64,000 bases of DNA from the NCBI GenBank assembly GCA_021792455.1, contig JAJYUP010000002.1, forward strand, positions 19,040 to 83,039. Direction: 5' to 3'. The stretch comes from Actinomycetes bacterium. GTDB taxonomy: Bacteria; Actinomycetota; Thermoleophilia; Solirubrobacterales; Solirubrobacteraceae. Of the stretch, positions 39,401-48,679 are shown in pieces; within the stretch, counting starts at the first letter, position 1, and each line of letters opens with the position of its first letter. Made by a program: the position numbers and the translations under genes. Under the pieces are notes generated by a model that was not told the DNA's origin, did not search any database, and saw only the letters and a list, made by a program, of their open reading frames with translations.

Positions 39401-39812
39401 GGCACTTTGCGTTGAACGCCTCGATGCCGTAGCGCTCGATGTCCGTCTTCGAGCGCAGCCCGAGCTCCTGCTCGACAGCGATCTCGACTGGAAGGCCATG
39501 ACAGTCCCACCCGCCCTTGCGATCCACCTGAAAACCCCGCATCGTCTTGTAGCGGGGGTAGATGTCCTTGAAGACGCGCGAGAGCACGTGATGCGCGCCA
39601 GGCCTGCCATTCGCAGTTGGAGGGCCCTCGTAGAAGACCCAACGCTGCGCGCCTTCCCGCAGGCGCACGGACTTCGCGAAGACATCGCGTGCGCGCCAAC
39701 GCTCGAGGACCTCGACCTCGACCTCGGCCAGCGACGCGCTTGCGCTGACGGAGCGCGGCGGGACGAGGGGGTTCACGCTGTTCACGGAGGAGCCGCTCAT
39801 CGGGCGGCCCAT
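36477..39812 (-). CDS. ileS: Isoleucine--tRNA ligase
   Basis: [62 protein letters not shown]; start at 39812 or 39800. Confidence 0.96.
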   Translation of the reverse strand: [1111 protein letters not shown]

Positions 39813-39869
39813 TTTAGGTCCCAGCGCGCCCCCACCAGAGCGACTCGCTGAAGGCTGCGAGTCGGGGGG

Positions 39870-40199
39870 TCAGGAGGCGAGAGTCGGCTCCAGCTCGGCC
39901 TGAATCCGCTTCTTCGGATAGGCCCCGACAACCGTCTTCACCGGCTCGCCCCCCTTGAAGAGGATCATCGTCGGGATGGACATCACCTGGTAGGCGGCGG
40001 CGGTCTGCTGGTTCTCGTCGACGTTCAGCTTCACTATCTTCAGATCGCTGCGTTCGCCGGCGATCTCCTCGAGGACAGGTGCGACGACCCGGCAGGGCCC
40101 GCACCATGGCGCCCAGAAGTCGACGAGCACCGGGGTGCTGGACTCGATCACCTCGGCCTGGAAGGTCGAGTCGGTCACTTCGCTCAAATTGCCTGCCAT
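39870..40199 (-). CDS. trxA: Thioredoxin
   Basis: VLVDFWAPWCGPCRVVAPVLEEIA (WCGPC); VMSIPTMILFKGGEPVKTVVGA. Confidence 0.96.
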   Translation of the reverse strand: MAGNLSEVTDSTFQAEVIESSTPVLVDFWAPWCGPCRVVAPVLEEIAGERSDLKIVKLNVDENQQTAAAYQVMSIPTMILFKGGEPVKTVVGAYPKKRIQAELEPTLAS

Positions 40200-40411
40200 C
40201 AGGTCTCCTGTCGTATGCCGCGGTCTCTGCCACCACTATACGAAGGGGAGCATCATGCGCATGAAGTGAGACAGGCTGCGCGAGCGGACATGAGGCCGTC
40301 AGCGCAACGGCGGTGAGCGCTCACCTCAACCGTGAGCACCACGAGACGCCGTCGATCGGCGCAGCCGGTGCCAGGCGAGCCGGCAGGGCAGCCGGCGAGC
40401 GACCCCTCGTG

Positions 40412-41200
40412 CTAACGAGCCTGCACATAGACCGTCCATCGCCCGACCTCGCGCACGATCGGCGGGTGGATCCCCGTCAGCGCAGTGAACAGGTGCGGCG
40501 AGACGTAGACCTCGATCAGCGCTGCGATCACGAGCAGAGGCAGGGCGATCGCAACGGTCACGATCGTCGCCGCGAGCAGCTGATCCCACTCGCCCCTCCG
40601 GGACGCGATGATCCAGGCGGCGAGTGGCAAAAACAGCGCGATCAACTCGATCACGGCGTGCGGCAGGACTCCCAGAAGCAGGATCCCGGGCGAGACGCGA
40701 AGGAAGCGCGACAAGCCCGCAAGCGTGCGGCCAAGGACGAGGGCCTGGGTGCACAGGGAGAATGCTGTCGCGCACGCGACGAACACGATCGCGATGCGAC
40801 CCCCGTGCTGATGAGCCCATCGTGAAAGCCCTTTCTGCGCCTGCGCCTGCAACGGCAGCGAGCTGCAGGCCACGAAGCCGGCGAAGCAGGCGAGCGCGTG
40901 CAGCGCGAGCACGAGCAGGTTGTGCGAGAGCACCTCGAGCACTGAGCCGAGCCCCCCGACGGCGAAGGGCGGCTGCAGCTTCAGGATCTGGGTGTAGCTG
41001 CCATACAGGGAGGAGATGAGGAAGACGGCGGCGAGGAGACCGGCGGCCGCGAGCGCTGAGCCGAGCACCCAGCGTCCGACGATCCGCAGCGGTTCCCGCT
41101 GCCAGCACGCAAGAGTCGTGCGTGTGCGCTCTGCGCCGACGGAGAGGGCATACGCTGAGACGTCCACCACCTGTTGATCGGCCGATTTCCACCACACCAT
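40412..41200 (-). CDS. Stage II sporulation protein M (SpoIIM)-like membrane protein
   Basis: Multi-TM; RVSPGILLLGVLPHAVIELIALFLPLAAWIIA matches the SpoIIM-family PHxxxEL motif; start inferred at ATG 41200. Confidence 0.75.
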   Translation of the reverse strand: MVWWKSADQQVVDVSAYALSVGAERTRTTLACWQREPLRIVGRWVLGSALAAAGLLAAVFLISSLYGSYTQILKLQPPFAVGGLGSVLEVLSHNLLVLALHALACFAGFVACSSLPLQAQAQKGLSRWAHQHGGRIAIVFVACATAFSLCTQALVLGRTLAGLSRFLRVSPGILLLGVLPHAVIELIALFLPLAAWIIASRRGEWDQLLAATIVTVAIALPLLVIAALIEVYVSPHLFTALTGIHPPIVREVGRWTVYVQAR

Positions 41201-41388
41201 GAGGGGCGGGCGGCGTGGAGGCGCAGTGCGGAGCGCGCCGCGTGGCCCGGCGGCGCCGAGGAGGGGGCGAGGCGCAGGAGAGCGACGCCCAAGAGGGCGA
41301 GCGGGGCGCAGTGGCAGTGAGAGCGGCGCCCTCTCATCGAGACCCTCGGCCGAGGGGGTCGCGGCGAGCTGGGGGAAACCTCGGCGAG

Positions 41389-42159
41389 CTAGCGGAGCGT
41401 AGGCTCTCTGCGCGCTGCGGGCGATGTTTCGCGCCAGCTCGAGGTCAGGCGCAGCCGCGGAACCAGCCACATCGCCTCTGCCGTGATCTTCCAGGACATC
41501 TTGCTCGTGCCCTGCCGTCGATCACGGAAGACGATCGGAACCTCCTTCACCCTGAAGCCGCATCGCACCGCCCTGTAGGTCAGCTCCACCTGGAAGGCGT
41601 ACCCCTGAGCACGAACGCTGTCGAGGTCGATCGCCTCCAAGACCTCCCTGCGAAAGCACTTGAACCCGCCCGTCAGGTCATGCACCGGCAGACCCAGGAC
41701 GATCCGCGCATACGTCGAGCCGCCGTAGCTGATGAAGCGCCGCAGCAGGCCCCAGTCGGTCACCCCGCCTCCCTTCACGTAACGGGACCCGAGGGCCAGA
41801 TCGGCCTCACCTTCAGCGACCTCCAGGAGGCGCGCGAGATCGGCGGGGTCGTGCGAGAAGTCGGAGTCCATCTCCATCACGAACCCTGCGCCCTCCCGGA
41901 GCGCATGACGGAACCCTGCGAGGTAGGCGGGGCCGATGCCTTCCTTGCGATCGCGGTGCATCACCTGCACCCAGTCGTGCTCAGCCGAGAGCCGGTCGGC
42001 GATCGCACCCGTTCCGTCTGGCGAGCCATCATCGACGATCAGGATCGAGAAGCCCAATGGGGACGCCTGCGCCAGCACCTTTGCTGCGGCGGTCACGATT
42101 GCCTCGATGTTCTCGGACTCGTTGTATGTAGGCAGCACAAGCCAGGGTGAGCCTGTCAT
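41389..42159 (-). CDS. Polyprenol monophosphomannose synthase / GT2 glycosyltransferase (DPM1-like)
   Basis: LVLPTYNESENIEAIV; ILIVDDGSPDGTGAIAD; GFVMEMDSDFSHDP; LTGGFKCFRREVLEAID. Confidence 0.92.
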   Translation of the reverse strand: MTGSPWLVLPTYNESENIEAIVTAAAKVLAQASPLGFSILIVDDGSPDGTGAIADRLSAEHDWVQVMHRDRKEGIGPAYLAGFRHALREGAGFVMEMDSDFSHDPADLARLLEVAEGEADLALGSRYVKGGGVTDWGLLRRFISYGGSTYARIVLGLPVHDLTGGFKCFRREVLEAIDLDSVRAQGYAFQVELTYRAVRCGFRVKEVPIVFRDRRQGTSKMSWKITAEAMWLVPRLRLTSSWRETSPAARREPTLR

Positions 42160-42179
42160 CGCGACGTACCCTAGAGCAG

Positions 42180-42689
42180 ATGGGAGTTGATCACCTGCAG
42201 CACCCGGACGCTCATCTCGAGCAGAGCTCCCGCTCAGATCTGTCGAACACCGAGATAGCCGATGCTCTCGAAGAGCTTGGCAGCCTCTATGCGCTCGATG
42301 AAGCGGACGCCTACAGGGTGCGCGCCTACAGGAACGCAGCCGCGAGCATCAGATCCTGCCCTTCATCGGTCGCTGCGCTCGCTCGGCAGGGCCATGCGAG
42401 GCAGCTGCCGCACGTCGGCGAGACGATCGAAGCAAAGATCATCGACCTGCTGCAGACCGGATGGATCCCGGCTACATGCAGGCTCACCCAGCGCTTCCCG
42501 AAGGGCCTCACAGAGATCATGCGGCTACCTGGGATCGGCCCAAAGCGGGCACGACTGCTCTACGAGCAGATCGGGGTCGACTCATTGCCTGCGCTCCGCC
42601 TCGCTGCCGAGCAGCACCGCCTCCGCGGCATTCAGGGCCTGTCCGCGAGATTCGAGCAGAGCGTGCTCGAGGCGATCGACGCAAGCTAG
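42180..42689 (+). CDS. Stand-alone helix-hairpin-helix protein resembling the N-terminal region of DNA polymerase X
   Basis: NTEIADALEELGSLYALDEADAYRVRAYRNAAASIRSCPSSVAALARQGHARQLPHVGETIEAKIIDLLQTG; IMRLPGIGPKRARLLYEQIGV; ends after the HhH with no palm or PHP domain. Confidence 0.8.
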   Translation: MGVDHLQHPDAHLEQSSRSDLSNTEIADALEELGSLYALDEADAYRVRAYRNAAASIRSCPSSVAALARQGHARQLPHVGETIEAKIIDLLQTGWIPATCRLTQRFPKGLTEIMRLPGIGPKRARLLYEQIGVDSLPALRLAAEQHRLRGIQGLSARFEQSVLEAIDAS

Positions 42690-42852
42690 AAGGCCCGAGT
42701 GAGCAAACGGCTGCTGCTCCCCGACGCGATCGAGCTCGACGCCGCCTGAGCCGCGAGTCTCACCGACGAGCTGGCGTTACACCACCATCGCCTATTTGAC
42801 TGCCGCATGCGCAAACGGGACAGGCGTTGAGCGTCCGCGTCAGTGATGGCGC

Positions 42853-43374
42853 CTACGCCGCGCTGCGGTCACGGTGGATCGCCTTCAGGCCTGGCGTGCG
42901 CTGAAGCTCGATCGGTCGGATCGGCGAATTCGGCACGACGTAGAAGCGCACGCCGTCACGATCCTCGATCGCTCTCACCGCATCGTGCTGGCGGCGCCAC
43001 GCAAGCGCCCAAATGATCGCAAAACCCGCGCCGATACCCGGGATCTGTGCCGCGAGAAACCCGAGGCCTCCGGCGATCAGCGCGAACAGGAACAGCGGCC
43101 AAAGCCTGTTGAGGAGGATCCTGGCCGGCTGCACGAGCGGCAGCGCAGAGCTCGCGCGGGCAGCAGCGAGCAGGCGGGCGATCGGCGGATTCGCCTCCGC
43201 ACGGCGGCCGAGCCAGATCCCAACCGCGCCGGCGAGCACCCACCACCCGGCCATCCCCGCGATCAGCACGTGATGAGAGGAGGCGGCGGCGGAGAGCACT
43301 GTGACGGTCGCAAGCGCAGTCGCAACGCCAGCGGTCAGCACAACGGTGCTCTTCAGGAACTCAGCGAACCGCAC
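42853..43374 (-). CDS. Hypothetical membrane protein
   Basis: Several TM segments: TAGVATALATVTVLSAA, LIAGMAGWWVLAGAVGIWLG, WPLFLFALIAGGLGFLA. Confidence 0.6.
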   Translation of the reverse strand: MRFAEFLKSTVVLTAGVATALATVTVLSAAASSHHVLIAGMAGWWVLAGAVGIWLGRRAEANPPIARLLAAARASSALPLVQPARILLNRLWPLFLFALIAGGLGFLAAQIPGIGAGFAIIWALAWRRQHDAVRAIEDRDGVRFYVVPNSPIRPIELQRTPGLKAIHRDRSAA

Positions 43375-43384
43375 AGACCGCCGC

Positions 43385-44203
43385 TCACAGCAGCGCCTCG
43401 AGCAGACTGCGCACGCCAGCCTGACCGTCCACCTCGAAATCAGCCTCTTCGATCAGCTCCGCTGGCGCCTCCTCAGAGCTCACGGCGACGCAGATCACAT
43501 GTTCCAGCTCCCCTGACTGTGCGAGCGCACGCAGGCCGTGGAAGGCATCGATGTCGGTTGAATCGTCGCCGACGTAGACCGCTGCCTTCATTCCTGAGAC
43601 GCCACTGCCATCATCGTGCGAAAGCAGCTTCGCGATCCCGGAACCCTTGTCGAGGCCAAGGGGCGGACGGACCTCCAGGACCTTTCTGCCCCAATACGCG
43701 GCGAAGCCCTCGCGCTCCGCCTCGCGCGCCACCTCAGCAACCGCCTCGGCGGCCGCATCCTCATCGGGCGCTCCTCGCCAATGCAGCGCGAAGATCGCAC
43801 CCTTGTCCTCCCCGCGCACCCGCAGGCGTTGGCGCTCGCTCGTCATCGCCCTCGCTGCGAACTCCTTCACGCGCTCGGCCCATGTCGCCAGCTCTGGGTC
43901 GACCTCCACCTGCGTCGCAGCTGGCCGCAGCAGCTCGCCGCCATGATTGCCGACGTAGGCGATGCTGCCGATTGCAACGATCTGGCGCGCAGTGACGGCG
44001 CGGCGGCCGCTCACGCATGCGACGAGCCCGTAGCGCTTTGCGATCTCTATCAACAGGGTCCTCGTCGCTTCTGGGACCTGCGCATCGTCTGCGTGGCGAA
44101 CGATCGGCGCAAGCGTGCCGTCGATGTCGAGCAGCACTACGGCATGCGCTGGATCAGCGCGCAGCGGCTCTAGCGCATCAGCGAGCGTGGCGGCTGGCGA
44201 CAC
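43385..44203 (-). CDS. otsB: Trehalose-phosphatase
   Basis: AVVLLDIDGTLAPIV; VACVSGRRAVTARQIV; YVGNHGGE; LDKGSGIAKLL; YVGDDSTDIDAFHGL; GTG start inferred. Confidence 0.9.
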   Translation of the reverse strand: MSPAATLADALEPLRADPAHAVVLLDIDGTLAPIVRHADDAQVPEATRTLLIEIAKRYGLVACVSGRRAVTARQIVAIGSIAYVGNHGGELLRPAATQVEVDPELATWAERVKEFAARAMTSERQRLRVRGEDKGAIFALHWRGAPDEDAAAEAVAEVAREAEREGFAAYWGRKVLEVRPPLGLDKGSGIAKLLSHDDGSGVSGMKAAVYVGDDSTDIDAFHGLRALAQSGELEHVICVAVSSEEAPAELIEEADFEVDGQAGVRSLLEALL

Positions 44204-44260
44204 GCCTCTAGTATGCCGACGATGCAGCGCAACGTGCCCCATTGGCAGCGCAACGAGCCT

Positions 44261-44344
44261 CGCACGAAGCGCGGCCTGCCCCCAGAGGAGCGCGGCCTGC
44301 CCCCAGAGGAGCGCGGCCTGCCCCGCACGAAGCGCAGCCTGCAC
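44261..44344. repeat. 21-bp tandem repeat, four units (CCAGAGGAGCGCGGCCTGCCC and CGCACGAAGCGCrGCCTGCmC), between otsB and TauE/SafE
   Basis: Units at 44261, 44282, 44303, 44324. Confidence 0.95.
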
Positions 44345-44355
44345 CACTCGAGCGG

Positions 44356-44742
44356 ATGAACAGTCGGCACGCTCAGGCTCGAAGGCGAGACACGACGCTG
44401 CGCCTCGTTCTCATCGGCACCGCAGCTGGGGTCTTCAGCGGGCTGTTCGGCGTCGGCGGCGGCGCCGTGATCGTCCCAATGCTCGTGCTTTGGATCCGCT
44501 TTGGCGAGAGAGAGGCGACGGGCACGTCGCTCACCGCAATCGTCTTCATCTCCGCGTTCGCGGCTGTCCTCCAAGGCGTCTATGGAAATGTCGATGTCCT
44601 GTCGGGGATTCTGCTTGGGATCCCAGCGGTCGCTGGGGTGCTGCTTGGAACGAGGCTGCAGCAGCGTGTGCACACAGAGGCGATCTCACTGCTGTTCGCC
44701 TGCGTGCTGATCGCAAGCGCGATAGAGCTCATCCTCCAGTGA
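44356..44742 (+). CDS. Half-length TauE/SafE permease (first of pair)
   Basis: GVFSGLFGVGGGAVIVPMLVLWIRFGEREATGTSLTAIVF; about 128 aa. Confidence 0.8.
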   Translation: MNSRHAQARRRDTTLRLVLIGTAAGVFSGLFGVGGGAVIVPMLVLWIRFGEREATGTSLTAIVFISAFAAVLQGVYGNVDVLSGILLGIPAVAGVLLGTRLQQRVHTEAISLLFACVLIASAIELILQ

Positions 44743-44907
44743 TTCGCTGGAACCACCTGGTGACCTGCTCGAGACTCTTCGCTGAGGCACCCGTCTGCGA
44801 CGGACGGTTCTTCCAGCGAGCGGCCCGACGACGACGCAGCTCGTCGGACCCTGAGCTCAGAAGCGGTCGTACACGCGTGATCCCCACGCTCACGGGGGCG
44901 AGCTGAG

Positions 44908-45327
44908 ATGCAGGCGGCCGCTGAGTACATAGGCGTCGGACTGCTTGCCGGCCTCATCTCAGGAATGCTTGGAGTGGGCGGGGGCATCGTGCTGGTCCCG
45001 GCGCTCGTGATCCTCTTGCATCTAAGCCAGCACCACGCGGAGGGCACCTCCCTTCTCGCGATCATCCCTGTCGTCCTCGCAGGCGCGCTCAGCCAGCGCC
45101 GCTATGGCAACGTTCGCGCACGCGCGGGCCTCACGATCGGTGTCGCGTCGGTTGGTGGCGCGGCAGGCGGGGTCGTGCTCGCCAACGCGCTCTCAGGCAG
45201 GACGCTGCGATACGCGTTCGCAGCGCTGATCATCCTCATGGCGGCGCGCCTCGTGCATCGAGTCGCGCGGACGCGCATACGGCGCATGAACCATCCTGCA
45301 GCCCAGGACCAGGAGCCGCCCCGCTGA
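44908..45327 (+). CDS. Half-length TauE/SafE permease (second of pair)
   Basis: GLISGMLGVGGGIVLVPALVILLHLSQHHAEGTSLLAIIPVVLAGALSQRRYGNV; 139 aa. Confidence 0.8.
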   Translation: MQAAAEYIGVGLLAGLISGMLGVGGGIVLVPALVILLHLSQHHAEGTSLLAIIPVVLAGALSQRRYGNVRARAGLTIGVASVGGAAGGVVLANALSGRTLRYAFAALIILMAARLVHRVARTRIRRMNHPAAQDQEPPR

Positions 45328-45461
45328 AGCCGAGAGCCCGGTGGGACCCCGTGGGAGAGTGCCCGCTCGCCCCAGACCTCGCCCTCGTGCCGCGTCAGCT
45401 CCAGCAGGCAGCGCCAAGCCAACTGCCGTCCCGGAAGCGAAGAACCTCTACACTGCGAAGC

Positions 45462-45713
45462 ATGGGGCTTGACAATCCACTTCACGTCGTCTTGCTGCTG
45501 CTCGTACTGCTGCTCGTGTTCGGAGCGAAGAAGCTGCCTGAGATAGGCCGCTCCCTCGGCACCGGGCTTCGCGAGTTCAAGCAGTCGATCAGTGGTGAAA
45601 GCCACGGACCAACACTCACAGCCGGCGTGCAGCACGCACCCGCGGCCCAGCCCGCTGCCCAGGCGCCGGCTGAGCAGCAAGTGCAGCCACAGCAGACGCC
45701 ACCAGCCGCTTAG
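45462..45713 (+). CDS. tatA: Sec-independent translocase TatA/E-like
   Basis: LHVVLLLLVLLLVFGAKKLPEIGRSLGTGLREFKQSI. Confidence 0.9.
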   Translation: MGLDNPLHVVLLLLVLLLVFGAKKLPEIGRSLGTGLREFKQSISGESHGPTLTAGVQHAPAAQPAAQAPAEQQVQPQQTPPAA

Positions 45714-45751
45714 CTCGAGACCACCAGCTGCCAGCGGCCGGGGTCGCGAGG

Positions 45752-47509
45752 CTAGAGGATGCTTGCCGTCATACGCTCGACCTCGGCTATCGAGGTGAGC
45801 CCGGCCCTGACCTTCTCCAGAGCATCTGCGCGGAGTCGTCTCATGCCATCTCGCTCAGCGACTGCCGCGAGATCGTCGAGGTCGCGCTCCATCACACGCG
45901 CGCGCACATCCTTCGTCACGCTCATCACCTCATAGACGCCGACACGCCCGCGGTAGCCGCTGCCAGCGCATCGTGAGCAGCCAACCGGCTCGAAGATCTC
46001 CGTGTGTGCCAGCTCGTAGCGCTCGAGCAGATGCTCAGGCAGCCTAGTCTGCTTCTTGCAGTGGGGACAGAGCACACGCACGAGTCGCTGCGCGACGACG
46101 CAGTCGATCGCGCTCGCGACCAGGAACGGCTCTATGCCCATGTCGATCAGACGGCCAAGTGCGCTCGGCGCATCGCGGGTGTGCAGCGTCGAGATGACGA
46201 GGTGGCCGGTGAGAGCGGCCTCCACCGCGATCTGGGCAGTCGCGCGATCCCTTATCTCGCCGACCATGATCACGTCAGGGTCGGCGCGGAGCATCGACCT
46301 CAGCCCCGTCTCGAACGTCACCCCCGCCTTCGGCGCGACCTGAATCTGCTTTATCGACGGCAGCCGCGCCTCGACGGGATCCTCGATCGTCAGCACGCTC
46401 CGTGGGCCAGCGCCGATCGAGCTCAGTGCTGCATACAGCGTCGTCGACTTCCCAGACCCCGTCGGCCCAGTGACGAGGATCGCGCCGTGGGGCCGCTCGA
46501 TCGCCGCAGAGAAGCGCTCCTGCTCCTGCGGTTGCATCCCAAGCGCACTCAGCTCTCGGATCGACGCGAGACCCTCGAGAATCCGCATCACAACCCCCTC
46601 GCCGTGCACGAGCGGCAGCGTCACAACGCGGATGTCGACGCGCCTGCCGTCGATCGTGAGCGCCAGGCGCCCGTCCTGGGGAAGCCTCCGCTCGGAGATG
46701 TCGAGCTCAGCCATGATCTTCACTCGGGAGACGACGCTTGGCGTGATCGCACGGCGCACCGTCGCCGCCTTGTGCAACACGCCGTCGACCCTGAATTCGA
46801 CGTCTGTGTCGCCCTCCTGCGGGTTGACGTGGATATCGGATGCCCCCTGCGCCACCGCCTGGGCGATCAGCGAGTGCACAAGCTTCACTATCGGGGCATC
46901 GTTCGGTGCCTCCTCGAGAAGGAGCTCGGGCTCAGGCTCAGCATCCGCGATGCCTTCGATGCTCTCTCCGAAGTTCTCGAGCTTCGTCGCGAGCTGCGCG
47001 ATGTCCTCAGCCGCTGCGGCGGCCACGCGGACCCGCCGCCCCGTGATCATCGCGACGTCGTCCGCCGTCAGCACGTTCGTCGGATCTGCCATCGCGAGCA
47101 GCAGCGATCCGTCCTCATCGAAGCTGACGGGTATCGCCTGGTAGCGCTTCACTGCCTCCGCGCTCAACAGCGTCGCCGCGCCCATGTCTGCTTCGATCGC
47201 TCCGAGATCTATGTATTGAACGCCGAACCGCGCAGCGAGCACTCTCGCGAGCTCGTCGCCGCGCAGCACCTTGCGCTCGAGCAGCATCTGGCCGGTCGGC
47301 ACGCCGCGCTCGCGCGCCGCGGCAACTGCATCCTCGACCTCCTCGCGAGATGCGAACCCCATTTCCACAACGATGTCGCCGATCAGTCGATGACGACGGC
47401 TCGCTCGCGCCGCCCCATCGAGGCTCTCAGGTCTGTGCACAGCGATCGTCTGAACGCTATCGTCCATCGTCAGGCTGATCGGCAGCAACCGGCCGCTACT
47501 TGATGGCAA
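45752..47509 (-). CDS. GspE/PulE/PilB-type secretion or pilus assembly ATPase
   Basis: GAILVTGPTGSGKSTTLYAALSSI Walker A; LRADPDVIMVGEIRDRATAQIAVEAALTGHLVISTLHTRDAPSALGRL; CPHCKKQTRLPE...GCSRCAGSGYRGR. Confidence 0.95.
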   Translation of the reverse strand: MPSSSGRLLPISLTMDDSVQTIAVHRPESLDGAARASRRHRLIGDIVVEMGFASREEVEDAVAAARERGVPTGQMLLERKVLRGDELARVLAARFGVQYIDLGAIEADMGAATLLSAEAVKRYQAIPVSFDEDGSLLLAMADPTNVLTADDVAMITGRRVRVAAAAAEDIAQLATKLENFGESIEGIADAEPEPELLLEEAPNDAPIVKLVHSLIAQAVAQGASDIHVNPQEGDTDVEFRVDGVLHKAATVRRAITPSVVSRVKIMAELDISERRLPQDGRLALTIDGRRVDIRVVTLPLVHGEGVVMRILEGLASIRELSALGMQPQEQERFSAAIERPHGAILVTGPTGSGKSTTLYAALSSIGAGPRSVLTIEDPVEARLPSIKQIQVAPKAGVTFETGLRSMLRADPDVIMVGEIRDRATAQIAVEAALTGHLVISTLHTRDAPSALGRLIDMGIEPFLVASAIDCVVAQRLVRVLCPHCKKQTRLPEHLLERYELAHTEIFEPVGCSRCAGSGYRGRVGVYEVMSVTKDVRARVMERDLDDLAAVAERDGMRRLRADALEKVRAGLTSIAEVERMTASIL

Positions 47510-48439
47510 GCCCCCGCTCGAGCGCTCCCTTGACTCCTGCGTCGAGCGCGTTCAGCCGGTGAAGGGCAAGCGCCTCGGCCGATGCGAAGCGGATCTGCGC
47601 ACCCTCTGCGCCATGGTGCGCCGCAACGCAGTGCTCGAGGGCAAGCAGCCTGCCTGGTGCCAGACCCTCAGGCGCGCCCGCCTCGATCATCCGCAGTCCG
47701 AGCTCCACGTGCCCAAGCAGCCTGCCCTCCTCCGTCTGTCCGATCTCCGCCCCATAGGTGAACTCCGCCGTGCGGCCGATGTCGTGCAGCACCGCAGCGC
47801 AGATCAGCAGATCGCGGTCGAGCCGAGGGTGCACGGTGCACAGCTCTACTGCCATGCTTGCGACGGCGACCGTGTGCTCGAGCAGGCCTCCGAGATAGGC
47901 GTGATGATGGCGTGCGGTGCGGCGCCCGGGCTCAGCCGGCAGACCGCAGGGCGCAAGCCGCAGATTCCGTCGAACACGCTCACTCGCGAGCACCCGCTCG
48001 CAGAGGAGGCGCAGTCGCTCGTCGTAGACCTCCCGAACGAGGTGCTCGAGGAACCCTTCGAGCTCATCGAGGTCGAGCCGAGAGGCGGGCAGAAAATCTG
48101 CGAGCGCGCGATCTGAGACCTGGGTGCGCTCGGCCCTCTGAAGCGAGATCTGCAGCTCGCCTCTGAATCGCTGCACCCTGCCGTCGACGAGCACGATGTC
48201 ACCGCGCTCGAAGCGAGAGCTGAGCAGGTCGGCGTCCCTGAACGCTCTCGCGAGGATCGACCCGGTGCCGTCACGCAGCTCCAAGGTCAGATAAGGCGCG
48301 CCATTGCGCGAGACCTGCCGCTCCTTGCGCACGCATGCAAACACCGCATGCACCTGCTCGCCCTCCCTCAGCGTCGCGATTTGAACGCGCGACCCATCCT
48401 GCTCGAGGGCGCCTCTGGGTCCCGCGGAGGCGCTCATAG
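47496..48439 (-). CDS. YhaM-like 3'-5' exoribonuclease: OB-fold plus HD domain
   Basis: OB-like VFACVRKERQVSRNGAPYLTLELRDGTGSILARAF; HD region HHHAYLGGLLEHTVAVASMA...AAVLHDIGRTAEF; start uncertain (ORF to 48479). Confidence 0.78.
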
Positions 48440-48679
48440 CAGGACTCGCCAAGGCCACCGATGGTCGCTGGGCCACCACGGACCAGCGACTTCGCCGCTG
48501 TCAGCAAGCCGCCGCGGATCAGCGGGCCGCCGCGGGTCCTCAGGCGCACTCTGGAGGAGCGGTTGCCGTTCGCTCATTCCATGCCCTTGCATCACTGCGC
48601 AGCAATCGATCACGGCGACCTCATCGAATCGCCGGCTCCAACGAAGCTGGCACTGGGGATCGGGCGTTCATGATGTACG

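Noticed and set aside
48464-48490. Inverted repeat GTCGCTGG-N11-CCAGCGAC between the YhaM-like and PAC2 genes
   Set aside because: An 8-bp arm in GC-rich DNA is not unusual; no supporting context for an operator or terminator.
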